Positions 43,460 to 52,293 of a DNA stretch of 64,000 nt are shown here, piece after piece. The notes beneath the pieces are model-generated. The model had not been told where the DNA came from and ran no database searches. It saw nothing but the letters and a program-made list of their open reading frames with translations. The translations under genes were made by a program, and so were the position numbers. The DNA lies in NCBI RefSeq assembly GCF_032883915.1, contig NZ_CP120717.1:6300001-6364000 (forward strand). Direction: 5' to 3'. The stretch is from Endozoicomonas sp. 8E. Lineage in GTDB: Bacteria > Pseudomonadota > Gammaproteobacteria > Pseudomonadales > Endozoicomonadaceae. Numbering within the stretch: position 1 is the first letter of the stretch; each line of letters begins with the position of its first letter.

Positions 43460-43532
43460 CCCAGATCACCAGTACACAGACAATGGAAAAGAATATAGCC
43501 AGAGTCCAGGCGAAAGCGTTCATCTCAATCAT
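43425..43532 (-). CDS. 35-aa single-span membrane peptide
   Basis: MIEMNAFAWTLAIFFSIVCV then LVIWVKHLNRKDHKK: one hydrophobic span with a basic C-terminal tail. SD GGAG lies 8 nt before the ATG, and the ATG overlaps the stop of the preceding small ORF (ATGATTGA). Size and topology resemble small membrane stress proteins or type I toxin peptides, but I do not recognise it. Confidence 0.45.
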   Translation of the reverse strand: MIEMNAFAWTLAIFFSIVCVLVIWVKHLNRKDHKK

Positions 43533-43710
43533 GCTCAGTCTCCAAAAGCAAAGCGAGATAGACAGGGGCGAATGAGGTGGCCATACCAAAGTAGACAATA
43601 GCAGCAATCATTTTTTCCTGAAAGATTGGTTATAGTACAGCCCCACCCAATGGAAGCTTGACAAGATCGCAGCTAAGCGCAGCCATTCTTTTACGTTGTT
43701 TCTTATTCAT
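43525..43710 (-). pseudogene. small membrane protein gene, apparently frameshifted
   Basis: An ATG at 43710 opens MNKKQRKRMAALSCDLVKLP, LGGAVL then stop (43630). In the +1 frame the sequence carries on without a gap as YNQSFRKKMIAAIVYFGMAT, SFAPVYLALLLETEHD to a stop at 43525. Together they would make a small protein of about 63 aa with one or two membrane spans. Its N-terminus recalls small KKQRK...KL..GGAVL membrane proteins. Alternatively the second half is its own 28-aa ORF (ATG at 43611 with SD AGGA). Confidence 0.4.
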
Positions 43711-43912
43711 TGGTACCACTTTTATATTTTTTCAGAGATTGAAAAAGTAGACCATTAGACGCAAATGCATGATGAAAGACCTGACCCCGGTTTTTCATGA
43801 CTGAGCAGAGCAACAGTTAGTGATGCATAATGAAAGACATTCCTTCGAATTTCGTTGTGATCCAGGTTTTTTGTTAAAGTATATGTAGAAACGATTCTGG
43901 CTGAGGCAACCC

Positions 43913-44203
43913 ATGAAACCATCGGCAGCATTAAGAAAATACCGGGTAAAGATCAAGGCCATTATAAAAGAGCATAAAGCGGCTAATGCCAGAGTATTTG
44001 GCTCTGTACTGAATGGAACCGACACCGAAAGCAGTGACCTGGACATACTGATTGATCCAGATCAAGGCATGGCCCTGTTTGATATTGGAGCCCTTCGCCA
44101 CAAGCTAAAGCAGCTAACCGGTGTAAAAGTTGACATCCTGACCCCCGGCTCACTTTCAGACTCAATCAGAGAAGAAGTACTTACCAAGGCAGAGCCTATA
44201 TGA
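43913..44203 (+). CDS. mntA: MntA-like nucleotidyltransferase antitoxin
   Basis: Intact 96-aa MNT protein with VFGSVLNGTDTESSDLDILI (GSx10DxD). Its stop overlaps the ATG of the hepT gene (ATGA at 44200). Antitoxin by family: it AMPylates HepT. The partner here carries a nonsense codon, so this antitoxin may have no target. A frameshifted duplicate is 2.8 kb upstream. Confidence 0.9.
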   Translation: MKPSAALRKYRVKIKAIIKEHKAANARVFGSVLNGTDTESSDLDILIDPDQGMALFDIGALRHKLKQLTGVKVDILTPGSLSDSIREEVLTKAEPI

Positions 44204-44568
44204 AACGGAAAAATGCACTAAGGCTCGTGGAGTACCTTTCTCACATCGTTGCGGCAGTGGAACAGGTATAAGAGTACACCGCTGATTTGAAAAGCGAGCA
44301 GGAATTTTATGAAAAGAGGCTTGTTCAGGATGCAGTTATACGGAACCTTGAAATTATTGGTGAAGCTAGTAACAATGTAGCTAAATACTTTCCACAGTTT
44401 GTAAAAGAGCATAACGAAGTCCCTTTTGTTTATGCCTACGAGATCAGAAATGCCCTTGCTCACGGCTACTTTAAAGTTGACCTAAACATTGTCTGGCAGA
44501 CTATTCTGAACGATTTGCCCACATTAGCGGACAGTGTTCAGGAGTTAATAGATCAACTGAACGAATAG
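44200..44568 (+). pseudogene. hepT: HepT (DUF86) toxin with nonsense codon
   Basis: The frame starts MKRKNALRLVEYLSHIVAAV then EQV and meets TAA at codon 24 (44269-44271). Beyond it the same frame continues undamaged to 44568: KRLVQDAVIRNLEIIGEASN, and the RNase motif Rx4HxY in RNALAHGY. A single base change in an otherwise intact toxin explains this. Reinitiation at the ATG near 44310 region is unlikely to give a full HEPN fold. Confidence 0.85.
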
Positions 44569-44801
44569 TTTGTAATATCTGCCTGATGTTTTTCATGCTT
44601 TTTCACGATAGATTTAACGAATAATGAAAGACCTAGCCTCGGCTTTTAACTCCGTTTTTTTATCGTCAATTACAATGACCTGACATTGGTGTTCAGGGAA
44701 AAATCATGAAAACCCCTGAAATTATTGACCTGTAACTTATATTTGTTTTCTTTTTAATACGTGTATAGTCTTATAACTGCACATCAGGGTAAGATCTCAG
44801 C

Positions 44802-44879
44802 ATGAATGCTCACGATTTGATTTCACAACTCTCTATTATCAGTGGCCCTCGCCAAGCTTGGAAAGTTGACAACAGCTAA
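44802..44879 (+). pseudogene. N-terminal scrap of an ISAs1-type transposase
   Basis: MNAHDLISQLSIISGPRQAW followed by KVDNS and a stop. The pattern I..PRQAWKV is the start of ISAs1-family transposases (usually followed by LxDIL..TICAVI). Only 25 codons remain. Confidence 0.5.
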
Positions 44880-44937
44880 AAGACATCCTTTTGCATCACG
44901 GGAGAAGTCCCGTGGATGCTGTTGTTAGGTACCGTGG

Positions 44938-45294
44938 TTATTTTTGGAGGTGGTTCACAATGATAGCTAGAGTGTCTTCAATCTTGTCAAAACGTTCACG
45001 ATTTTCTTGCTGGTTAGCGTCAATCTTGTCAAAACGCACACGATTTTCTTGCTGGTTAGCGTCAATCTTGTCAAAACGTTCAGGATTTTCTTGCTGGTTA
45101 GCGTCAATCTTGTCAAAACGTTCACGATTTTCTTGCTGGTTAGCGTCAATCTTTTCATTAAGTGACTCAATAGCCATTTCCTGCCGTGCGCTGTGCAGGT
45201 ACAGCTTCCTAATATCGTCCTGTGAGTTTTTTACACTGACCTCTATGCGACTGATGGCATTAAAGAAATCGTCTGTGTCTTTATCGTGGTTCAT
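44938..45294 (-). CDS. coiled-coil protein with four 14-residue repeats
   Basis: A 118-aa protein. N-terminal part MNHDKDTDDFFNAISRIEVS, then four near-identical 14-residue units of the form KIDANQQENRERFD (P and V variants), i.e. two heptads each. It ends KIEDTLAIIVNHLQK. DNA repeats are 42 bp, at 44978-45145. Predicted to be a rod-like coiled coil with no signal peptide. Family not recognised; resembles small repeat proteins found beside toxin-antitoxin genes. Confidence 0.7.
   Translation of the reverse strand: MNHDKDTDDFFNAISRIEVSVKNSQDDIRKLYLHSARQEMAIESLNEKIDANQQENRERFDKIDANQQENPERFDKIDANQQENRVRFDKIDANQQENRERFDKIEDTLAIIVNHLQK
44978..45145. repeat. 42-bp tandem repeat, 4 units
   Basis: Units start at 44978, 45020, 45062 and 45104 (TCAATCTTGTCAAAACG...), differing by one to three bases. 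The period is a multiple of 3 and falls inside the coiled-coil gene. Confidence 0.92.
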
Positions 45295-45570
45295 GCGTAC
45301 ACCCTGTGATTATTTTTTGTGCGTTGAGCATAGCAGTCAATAAAAGATGGCACAAAGTCAACTAACCTTTTTCTGACCATCTGTGCTGTCACTGCCAGCG
45401 CAGAAAGCCAGATGTATTTTGTCAGTGATATCTTCGATTCACGCTACCTGGCTGAAGTCCTTGCTGGGCAGGCACTTTCAGTATTTTGCCGTGGCTGTGG
45501 TGCTCAGCTTGTAAGGTGGCAACATTGGCAGCATACTGACTGCAAAGCCTTCTGATCTTTGAGACTAACA

Positions 45571-46065
45571 ATGCCGCTCAATAAAAAATATCTAATCCTT
45601 TTTGAGCAAAATTGGTCTGGATCCCAAAGAGCTATTAAACGCATGAAAGCCTCCATCAGCAGACTTGAAAAGCACTTTCCATTAACCGCTCAAGCAATCA
45701 AGTCGGAAGATGAAGCGCTATTTGAAAAAATCGACGCTTTCAGAATTCGATTTGCAGACCTGCAAGACTGTATTGGCAATAAGCTCTTCAGAAACTTGCT
45801 ACGAATGGAAGATGAAGAAGGCTTGAACATGGCAGATACATTATCAAGGATGGAAAAGCGACATATCCTCAATACTGCCGACCGCTGGCGGAAAATGCGT
45901 GAAATTCGCAATGCATTGTCTCACGACTACCCGGAAGCTGAATCACAGCGGGCTGAAGCGCTTAACATGGCATGGGTTGTGGCTCCCGAACTGATTGAAA
46001 TCACCGAACAGATCGAAGCCTATGTACTCAGGCTCCACAATATAAAGTTAGGTGGTGACCATTGA
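45571..46065 (+). CDS. HEPN toxin of a HEPN/MNT pair
   Basis: A 164-aa helical protein with Rx4HxY motif RNALSHDY (near residue 115). I place the start at 45571 (MPLNKKYLILFEQNW). It overlaps the downstream MNT gene by four bases. Order toxin-then-antitoxin is reversed relative to the MntA-HepT pair at 43.9 kb. Both frames are intact. Confidence 0.82.
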   Translation: MPLNKKYLILFEQNWSGSQRAIKRMKASISRLEKHFPLTAQAIKSEDEALFEKIDAFRIRFADLQDCIGNKLFRNLLRMEDEEGLNMADTLSRMEKRHILNTADRWRKMREIRNALSHDYPEAESQRAEALNMAWVVAPELIEITEQIEAYVLRLHNIKLGGDH

Positions 46066-46361
46066 GAATCAGTCCGGAAAAGAAAGACGACATCATCGAG
46101 TTGGTCAGGAAAGAGATCAGCCAGCAGGCCCAGATCTGGCTCTTTGGCTCCAGGGTCAGAGATGGCGCTCGGGGTGGCGATATTGACTTGTTGATTGAAG
46201 TCGATGGTTTAAGCAACCCGGTCGAAAAGAAAATCCACTTACGCTTGGCTCTGGAAGACCGATGGGGTGAACAAAAAGTGGATATTCTGATTCACAATAC
46301 CCAGTACCCTGAACAGCCCATTCACCGAATTGCCAAGCTGGAAGGTGTTCGGTTGGTTTGA
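46062..46361 (+). CDS. MNT nucleotidyltransferase antitoxin
   Basis: A 99-aa MNT protein with WLFGSRVRDGARGGDIDLLI. Start codon TTG at 46062, overlapping the HEPN stop (CATTGA). Predicted to AMPylate the upstream HEPN partner. Confidence 0.85.
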   Translation: MRISPEKKDDIIELVRKEISQQAQIWLFGSRVRDGARGGDIDLLIEVDGLSNPVEKKIHLRLALEDRWGEQKVDILIHNTQYPEQPIHRIAKLEGVRLV

Positions 46362-46590
46362 TGTAGGTGGTTTTAGGCATTTTACGGTTAAACTGCTGAT
46401 CAATACGTAAACCTTCAAAGCGGGCCTGAAGTTAAAAACAAAAGAAAGCTGCTATGAGTACACGCTATGTGGCTGAAGGCTTTTTGGGCAGGAACTTACT
46501 TAATTTTGCCTAGTTGTGTGCGCAAATCCATCATAACAATTCTTATATTGAGCCAGTATTACAAACATTTCTCTTTTTGAGCTTATTTAT

Positions 46591-47547
46591 ATGCAAAGAA
46601 ATATTACACTTGATTCATTGAAAGTAGTATTAGCTTTTATGGTTGTTGGGCTTCACGGAAGTTTCTTTTCAGATATCAATAGTCAGGTGTCATACAACTT
46701 GGTAAACGGTCTTTTTAGAATTGCTGTGCCAATATTCTTTATTATAAATGGATTTTTCTTCTACAATGCAATTGAGAAAAATTCTTTAAAAACATGGTTC
46801 GTAAGAATATTATCCTTATACTGCTTTTGGATGTTATTTTATAGTTATTTTTGGCTTAGACCAGACTCTTATGATTTGCACAATCTAGCGAAAATAATTA
46901 AGATACTTATATTCGGTTATCACCATCTTTGGTATTTACCTAGTACTATAGGAGCAGCAATACTTCTTTATTTTTTGTCTAGTAAAAGTACCAGGTTGAT
47001 TTTATTAACTAGTTTTGGCTTATACACGATTGGTTTATTTATACAATATTCAGGCGCTCATAGTCTTTTCGATAACAATGTGGTGAATTATGTATTTGGT
47101 CAATTGATTTCCTATAGGAATTTCCTGTTTTTTGGGTTTCCTTTTTTTGCTTTTGGTTACTTGATAAAAAAACATAATGTACAAGATAAAATAAAAATAT
47201 CAAGCGTAAAAATATTATCACTAGTTGGTATTTTACTATTGCTCATTGAAAGCAGTATTAATTTCTTTCTGCTTGACGGAAAAGAAGGTTTTGATTTATT
47301 GTTTTCATTATTGATACTATGTCCATCAATTTTCATTTTTACATTAATGTTCGAAATTAAAAGTACATATAAAGATATGGCCTTGATTTCAACCGCTATA
47401 TATTTTATCCATCCTTTTCTGTTATCATTAGGTTACAAGTTTTTGATATTGAATGATACTGTTCTTACATTATCTGTGATTTTGATATCTATACCAATCT
47501 CATTTATTTTAATTTATTGTAATAATAAATTTCGCTACCTGCTCTAG
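46591..47547 (+). CDS. membrane acyltransferase (acyltransferase-3 family)
   Basis: A 318-aa integral membrane protein with about ten TM segments, beginning MQRNITLDSLKVVLAFMVVG LH.. (the family's early RNxxLDxLKxxxxxxVVxxH motif, with the catalytic-type His in GLHGSF). Likely O-acetylates the polysaccharide repeat. Strongly AT-rich compared with the core genes, as are the following biosynthesis genes, which points to horizontal acquisition. Confidence 0.85.
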   Translation: MQRNITLDSLKVVLAFMVVGLHGSFFSDINSQVSYNLVNGLFRIAVPIFFIINGFFFYNAIEKNSLKTWFVRILSLYCFWMLFYSYFWLRPDSYDLHNLAKIIKILIFGYHHLWYLPSTIGAAILLYFLSSKSTRLILLTSFGLYTIGLFIQYSGAHSLFDNNVVNYVFGQLISYRNFLFFGFPFFAFGYLIKKHNVQDKIKISSVKILSLVGILLLLIESSINFFLLDGKEGFDLLFSLLILCPSIFIFTLMFEIKSTYKDMALISTAIYFIHPFLLSLGYKFLILNDTVLTLSVILISIPISFILIYCNNKFRYLL

Positions 47548-47750
47548 ACAAGCAACTAAAGCGTGTAGTCTGAGGCTTCTATCCACCAACTCCAAAACGA
47601 CCTCGACATGAGGAACTGCACAGATCGATTCACCGTGTTAGTTAAACCTGTTCCATAACTCTTTCAGTGAGTCAAGCCCAAGGTTTGCCAAGAAAGACCT
47701 GACCCCGGTTTTGACCCTGGTTTTTTGACCCCGATTTTCCGTAGGTAAAA

Positions 47751-48641
47751 ATGATTTCAAAAATTAAAAAAATGATCAATATATTAAGGTATCTAAAAGA
47801 TCTTAATAGAAACATAAATACATTAATAACCAAAAATGATTTAAATAAAAGTGCTACAGTTTCAACAGAATCAATATGTCAAGATGAATATAATTTGGAA
47901 AGAGGCTTAATAGTAAGTCTGACGACATTCAGTAAAAGAATATATGATGTACATCTTGTTATTGAGTCAATTGCACGCCAAACGTTAAAGCCAAATAAGG
48001 TAATTTTATGGTTGGATGAAGAGGAGTTTACGTGCAAAGATTTACCAGAAGTATTAAAAAAACAAGTTAAAAGAGGCTTGCAAATAGAGTATTGTGAAAA
48101 CCTGCGTTCATATAAAAAAATAATTCCAACCTTAAAGAAGTATCCAGATAGCAACATAATAACTATTGATGATGATATTCTATATCCATCAGATATGATT
48201 GATAGGTTTGTAAAAGAGCACGATAAAAACAAAGACTTAGTATTATGCAATAGAGGCCATGAAATAAAAATAGATGAACGTGGCAAAGTCAGAAATTATA
48301 GCCAATGGACGCATGAAGTAAAAAATTACCAGCCAGGTCGGCTAATATTTCCAACAGGCGTAGGAGGAGTGTTTTACCCCTCAGGGTGTTTCTATAATGA
48401 AGTAACACAAAAAGAAATATTCATGGATGTTGCACCAACTGCAGACGATGTATGGTTAAAAACCATGACTTTATTAGCAGGTAAATACTGTAAGATTATT
48501 CAACGCAACGCGTCATTTTTCGACGAATTTTTGCTTCTTGAAGAATCACAAGATATAGGTCTGCTAAACCAAAACGTCATATTAGGCGAAAATGACAAGC
48601 AGATTAGTAAAGTTTTTTCAAAATACAAAATTAGATTATGA
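47751..48641 (+). CDS. probable glycosyltransferase, GT2-like
   Basis: A 296-aa cytoplasmic protein. Segment GLIVSLTTFSKRIYDVHLVI, ESIARQTLKPNKVILWLDEE and a DxD-like IITIDDDILYP are as in GT-A fold transferases of capsule loci. Later VAPTADDVWLKTM may be the acceptor-side acidic motif. The N-terminal 40 residues are basic and amphipathic. Donor and acceptor unknown. AT-rich. A GACCTGACCCC repeat precedes the start by 50 bp. Confidence 0.78.
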   Translation: MISKIKKMINILRYLKDLNRNINTLITKNDLNKSATVSTESICQDEYNLERGLIVSLTTFSKRIYDVHLVIESIARQTLKPNKVILWLDEEEFTCKDLPEVLKKQVKRGLQIEYCENLRSYKKIIPTLKKYPDSNIITIDDDILYPSDMIDRFVKEHDKNKDLVLCNRGHEIKIDERGKVRNYSQWTHEVKNYQPGRLIFPTGVGGVFYPSGCFYNEVTQKEIFMDVAPTADDVWLKTMTLLAGKYCKIIQRNASFFDEFLLLEESQDIGLLNQNVILGENDKQISKVFSKYKIRL

Positions 48642-48896
48642 AGCTTACTACTAAAATTAACAATTTAACCTAATAAAACTGCAGTTTGGAATAGGCACTT
48701 GGTCAGAGCACTACAATCCTTGACCTGCAAAAGTTTCAGTCAGATAAGTGAACTTGATCGTTTTTATTATGCAAATCAACGCAATCCCTCGCAGTGCAAG
48801 GGCTGGCAAAGGCTGACCGATCACCCCACGCTAAACTCAAATTAATAAAAATAAAAGTGGTTTGTTGAACATTGATTACAAAGTGAAATAATTTCT

Positions 48897-50231
48897 GTGA
48901 AAGAGATTAAAGATAAACTTAAAAAAGGGATGTTGAGTAGTCTTATAGGCAAGTTCTCAACATATATTATTCAGTTTACCTTAATGGTTGTTTATGCTCG
49001 GGTATTTACACCTGAGCAATTTGGTGTATTTGCAGCAATACAGGTATTTGTAATTTTTTTTCAAATGCTTGGTGAAATTGGGCTTGGCCCAGCTTTAATT
49101 AATCAGCAATCTATTACACCAACTGATAGAAATGGCATATTCACTGCAACTGCATTAATAGGATTAACGGTAGCGATTGTTTTTTATTTTTTTACCTTTT
49201 TCCTTAATAGTTACTACAATCGAACAGACTACCAAGATTACGGTACCCTCCTATCTGCTGCTATATTTTTCCAATCTTTATGCACAATCCCTCTCGTAAC
49301 TTTTCAAAAAGAGAGAAAATTTATAACTATTGCAAAAGTTGATGCCACAGCAGAATTAATCTCAGCAATATTTGTCCTATCCTTGGCACATTTGGGTAAG
49401 CCATTATATGCTCTGGCATCACGCCCCCTCGTCGTTGCCATAAGCAAATTCTTTATAATGAACTCCATAGCAAAAAGTACAGCGATAGGTTCTTGCCAGT
49501 TTGGTAGAAATATTGCTGCAGTTAAACCGCTGCTGGAATTTAGCACTTACCAGTTTGCCTTTAATTTCGTCAATTACTTTTCACGAAACCTGGATAATAT
49601 TCTGGTTGCTAAATATCTTGGTGCTAGTAGCTTAGGTATTTATGATAAAGCCTATCAGCTAATGCGTTACCCACTAATGCTATTAACTTTTGCAATGACC
49701 CCTGCCATCCAACCTGTCATTACTGAACACAGAAGTGATATGAAAATGGTATTGACTATTCACAATGAATTTGTGGAAAAAATGTCAATCCTAGGGGTGA
49801 TTGTTGGTTTCGCCATGTATATGCTAGCCAATCCTATAGTTACAATACTCTTGGGCAACCAATGGCTACAGGTAATCCCCATTCTTGAAATCTTGGCAAT
49901 TATCATCCCAATTCAAATAGTACTATCAACTTCGGGTAGCTTCTTTCAAGCAATGAACAGGGCTGATTTGTTGTTTGCTAGTGGTTTAGTGTCAGCAATT
50001 TTTAATGTAGCTGCAATAATTACAGGCATTTATATTGGAACCCTAGAAGCAATCTGTTGGGGTTTAGTTGTTAGCTTTTCTATAAATTTTATTCAGTCTT
50101 ATTGGGTTATGTATAGGTTTGTTTATTGTGTGAACTTTTTTATCTTCTTTCAAACAATTATTAAATCTTTAATCTTTGCAATTAGTTTATCGACAAGCTT
50201 GTGGTTATTTGAAATTATGAACGCACAATGA
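48897..50231 (+). CDS. wzx: Wzx-type polysaccharide flippase
   Basis: Integral membrane protein (444 aa) with about 12 TM segments of the MATE/PST superfamily, moving lipid-linked repeat units across the inner membrane. N-terminus KKGMLSSLIGKFSTYIIQFT and FTPEQFGVFAAIQVF are typical of the RfbX/Wzx group; the middle has YFSRNLDNILVAKYLG. Start codon GTG at 48897, weak SD. Its stop lies inside a GAAAGACTTGACCCC repeat. The 255-bp gap before it contains no gene I can support. Confidence 0.9.
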   Translation: MKEIKDKLKKGMLSSLIGKFSTYIIQFTLMVVYARVFTPEQFGVFAAIQVFVIFFQMLGEIGLGPALINQQSITPTDRNGIFTATALIGLTVAIVFYFFTFFLNSYYNRTDYQDYGTLLSAAIFFQSLCTIPLVTFQKERKFITIAKVDATAELISAIFVLSLAHLGKPLYALASRPLVVAISKFFIMNSIAKSTAIGSCQFGRNIAAVKPLLEFSTYQFAFNFVNYFSRNLDNILVAKYLGASSLGIYDKAYQLMRYPLMLLTFAMTPAIQPVITEHRSDMKMVLTIHNEFVEKMSILGVIVGFAMYMLANPIVTILLGNQWLQVIPILEILAIIIPIQIVLSTSGSFFQAMNRADLLFASGLVSAIFNVAAIITGIYIGTLEAICWGLVVSFSINFIQSYWVMYRFVYCVNFFIFFQTIIKSLIFAISLSTSLWLFEIMNAQ

Positions 50232-50251
50232 AAGACTTGACCCCGGATTTT

Positions 50252-50497
50252 ATGATCGATAAAAGGAATGTGCATAAAGATTGGATTGAAAGGTACATAG
50301 ACTTTTTGATTAATTCAATAGACGCAGTACAAAAACTTGGCTATGAAGCTGTACTTCTGAATCACGAGGGTGAAAAAGACGGTTTGATTTGCAGACAAGT
50401 TATTGCGAAAAGGCAAATGTTGAACTTATAATCGAGTTAAATCCAGTTAAAGTAAAAGGCATTATCGGGGCGAGTAGAGCCATTATATGCTCTAGTA
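50252..50497 (+). pseudogene. polysaccharide pyruvyltransferase, middle fragment
   Basis: WIERYIDFLINSIDAVQKLG and YEAVLLNHEGEKDGLICRQV match the central part of WcaK/CsaB-type pyruvyltransferases. At GCGAAAAGG the frame shifts and continues NVELIIELNPVKVKGIIGAS then RAIICS up to the IS630 insertion. The N-terminal half is missing; the homology begins right after a GACTTGACCCC repeat. The 3' part is at 53391. Confidence 0.75.
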
Positions 50498-50715
50498 CAT
50501 AACTCCAGTTTCTTTGTCCTGCAGCAATGCCGGAATTTTCCATTCTGGCATTCTTCTCCCTGATTCAGATCAGGGTGACCTATGCCAGCTCAATACCGTA
50601 TCCGCCTGTCCATAGACGAACAGCAGCAATTAAAAGACCCCCCTATGTCAGGATAGATGTCGCCTCTTTTGATTCATGACTCTCAATAATTGAGAGCATA
50701 CAAAAAGAGGCTGTT

Positions 50716-51213
50716 ATGACTCGCTACTCCAAAGAAATGAAAGAGTCCATTATCCAGAAGATGATGCCGCCCAATAATGTTTCCGTGGCTCAGCTTAAAA
50801 GAGAAACCGGCATTACTGATGCAACCCTGTATACTTGGCGCAAACAGGCAAAAGCGCAAGGTGTAGCCGTGCCCGGTGATGGTAAGAATCCTCAGCAGTG
50901 GAGTGCTGAAAACAAGTTCGCGGTTCTGATGGAAACCGCCAACATGAACACAACAGAGCTATCCGAATACTGTCGTAAGAAGGGTCTCTACTATGAAGAC
51001 TTGCAGCAGTGGAAAGCTGATTTTATCGCAGGCAGCACAAAGCCTGCTGAATCCCGTCAGGTACAGGCCGCTGCCAGACGAGATGACAAGAAGCGCATCC
51101 AGAAACTCGAAAAAGAACTCAAACGCAAAGACAAAGCACTTGCTGAAACCGCAGCACTGTTGGTTCTAACAAAAAAGGCAAACGCGATCTGGGGGGAGCG
51201 CGAGGACGATTGA
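50716..51213 (+). CDS. IS3-family transposase OrfA
   Basis: A 165-aa DNA-binding protein. HTH in the first 45 residues (KRETGITDATLYTWRKQAKA) and a leucine-zipper-like KRIQKLEKELKRKDKALAET near the end. Its stop overlaps the TTG start of OrfB, where IS3 elements often use frameshifting to make the OrfAB transposase. Confidence 0.88.
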   Translation: MTRYSKEMKESIIQKMMPPNNVSVAQLKRETGITDATLYTWRKQAKAQGVAVPGDGKNPQQWSAENKFAVLMETANMNTTELSEYCRKKGLYYEDLQQWKADFIAGSTKPAESRQVQAAARRDDKKRIQKLEKELKRKDKALAETAALLVLTKKANAIWGEREDD

Positions 51214-52277
51214 TTCCTCTCCCTGATCGCAAGGAAGCCGTTGCTTTAATCCAGGAAGCTGTTTCACAGGGTGCACGTAAAGTGAAAGCCTGTGCTGCGC
51301 TCAACCTGTCGATACGCACGGTTCAGCGCTGGAAAAAAGATGTAGAACAGGTACGGGAAGATCAGCGTCAATACGCAGACCGGCGAATGCCTGCCAACCA
51401 ACTAACCAAGAGTGAGCAAAACGAGATTCTGAAAGTCTGTAACAGCGAGCGATTTAAAAGTAAGTCGCCAAGCCAGATTGTACCGACACTGGCCGACGAA
51501 GGTGTTTATATGGCTTCTGAGTCAAGCTTTTATCGAGTGCTCAAGGCTCATAATCAACAGCATCACCGCGGTCGCAGTCGGAAGCCCGGAAAGCGAAAGC
51601 CAACATCGCATCGGGCCACGGGACCAAATCAGCTCTGGTCGTGGGATATAACCTTTTTAGGGTCACCCATCAGGGGTAAATATTATTACCTCTATTTGGT
51701 TCTGGACGTCTATAGCCGCATGATTGTGACCTGGGAAGTCCATGAGAGGGAGTCCTCTGATCTGGCTGCTCAGATGATCCGAAAAGCGTTCATGCAGCAT
51801 AAGATCAGCCTTAAGGAACAACCGCTGGTCCTGCATTCGGATAATGGCAGTCCGATGAAGGGGGCGACCATGCTGAGTACTCTTCAGCAACTGGGTGTAC
51901 AGACATCGTTCAGCAGGCCACGCGTGAGTAACGATAACTCATACTCAGAGTCAGGCTTCAGAACCATGAAATATCGTCCCGGGTATCCGAATCACTTCTC
52001 CAGTCTGGAGTCAGCCAGAAAGTGGGTGTACGGGTTCGTAAACTGGTACAACATGGAGCATAAGCACAGTGGCATCAAGTTCCAGACCCCCTACGACAGA
52101 CACACAGGGAAGGCTCAGAAAAAGGTTCTGAATCGTGAAAGAGTTTACCGTAAAGCAAAAGAGCAACACCCTGAGCGATGGGGAAGCCGTGAAACCAGAA
52201 ACTGGCAATTACCGGTAGAGGTGTGGCTTAACCCTGAGCGATCAGAGAATCAGCAGCATTGTGATTTAGCTGCATAA
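51210..52277 (+). CDS. IS3-family transposase OrfB (DDE integrase core)
   Basis: A 355-aa catalytic transposase. N-terminal HTH (ACAALNLSIRTVQRWKKDVE) and rve/DDE core with Asp in WSWDITFL, Asp in LHSDNGSPM and Glu in DNSYSESGFRTMKY. C-terminal YNMEHKHSGIKFQTPYDRH is typical. Intact; start codon TTG. Confidence 0.92.
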   Translation: MIPLPDRKEAVALIQEAVSQGARKVKACAALNLSIRTVQRWKKDVEQVREDQRQYADRRMPANQLTKSEQNEILKVCNSERFKSKSPSQIVPTLADEGVYMASESSFYRVLKAHNQQHHRGRSRKPGKRKPTSHRATGPNQLWSWDITFLGSPIRGKYYYLYLVLDVYSRMIVTWEVHERESSDLAAQMIRKAFMQHKISLKEQPLVLHSDNGSPMKGATMLSTLQQLGVQTSFSRPRVSNDNSYSESGFRTMKYRPGYPNHFSSLESARKWVYGFVNWYNMEHKHSGIKFQTPYDRHTGKAQKKVLNRERVYRKAKEQHPERWGSRETRNWQLPVEVWLNPERSENQQHCDLAA

Positions 52278-52293
52278 GTTGAGGCGACATCTA

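Larger units (their letters stand above)
50654..52293 (+). mobile_element. IS3-family element inside the IS630 element
   Basis: Inverted ends TAGATGTCGCCTC (50654-50666) and GAGGCGACATCTA (52281-52293) surround two overlapping ORFs typical of IS3 elements. Exact outer ends and target duplication are unclear; the left flank has extra bases (CCCCCCTATGTCAGGA). Both ORFs look intact. Confidence 0.85.

Noticed and set aside
48700-48845. Open frame reading ..SFSQISELDRFYYANQRNPS.. before wzx
   Set aside because: No start codon, no family match; might be transposase debris but not supportable.
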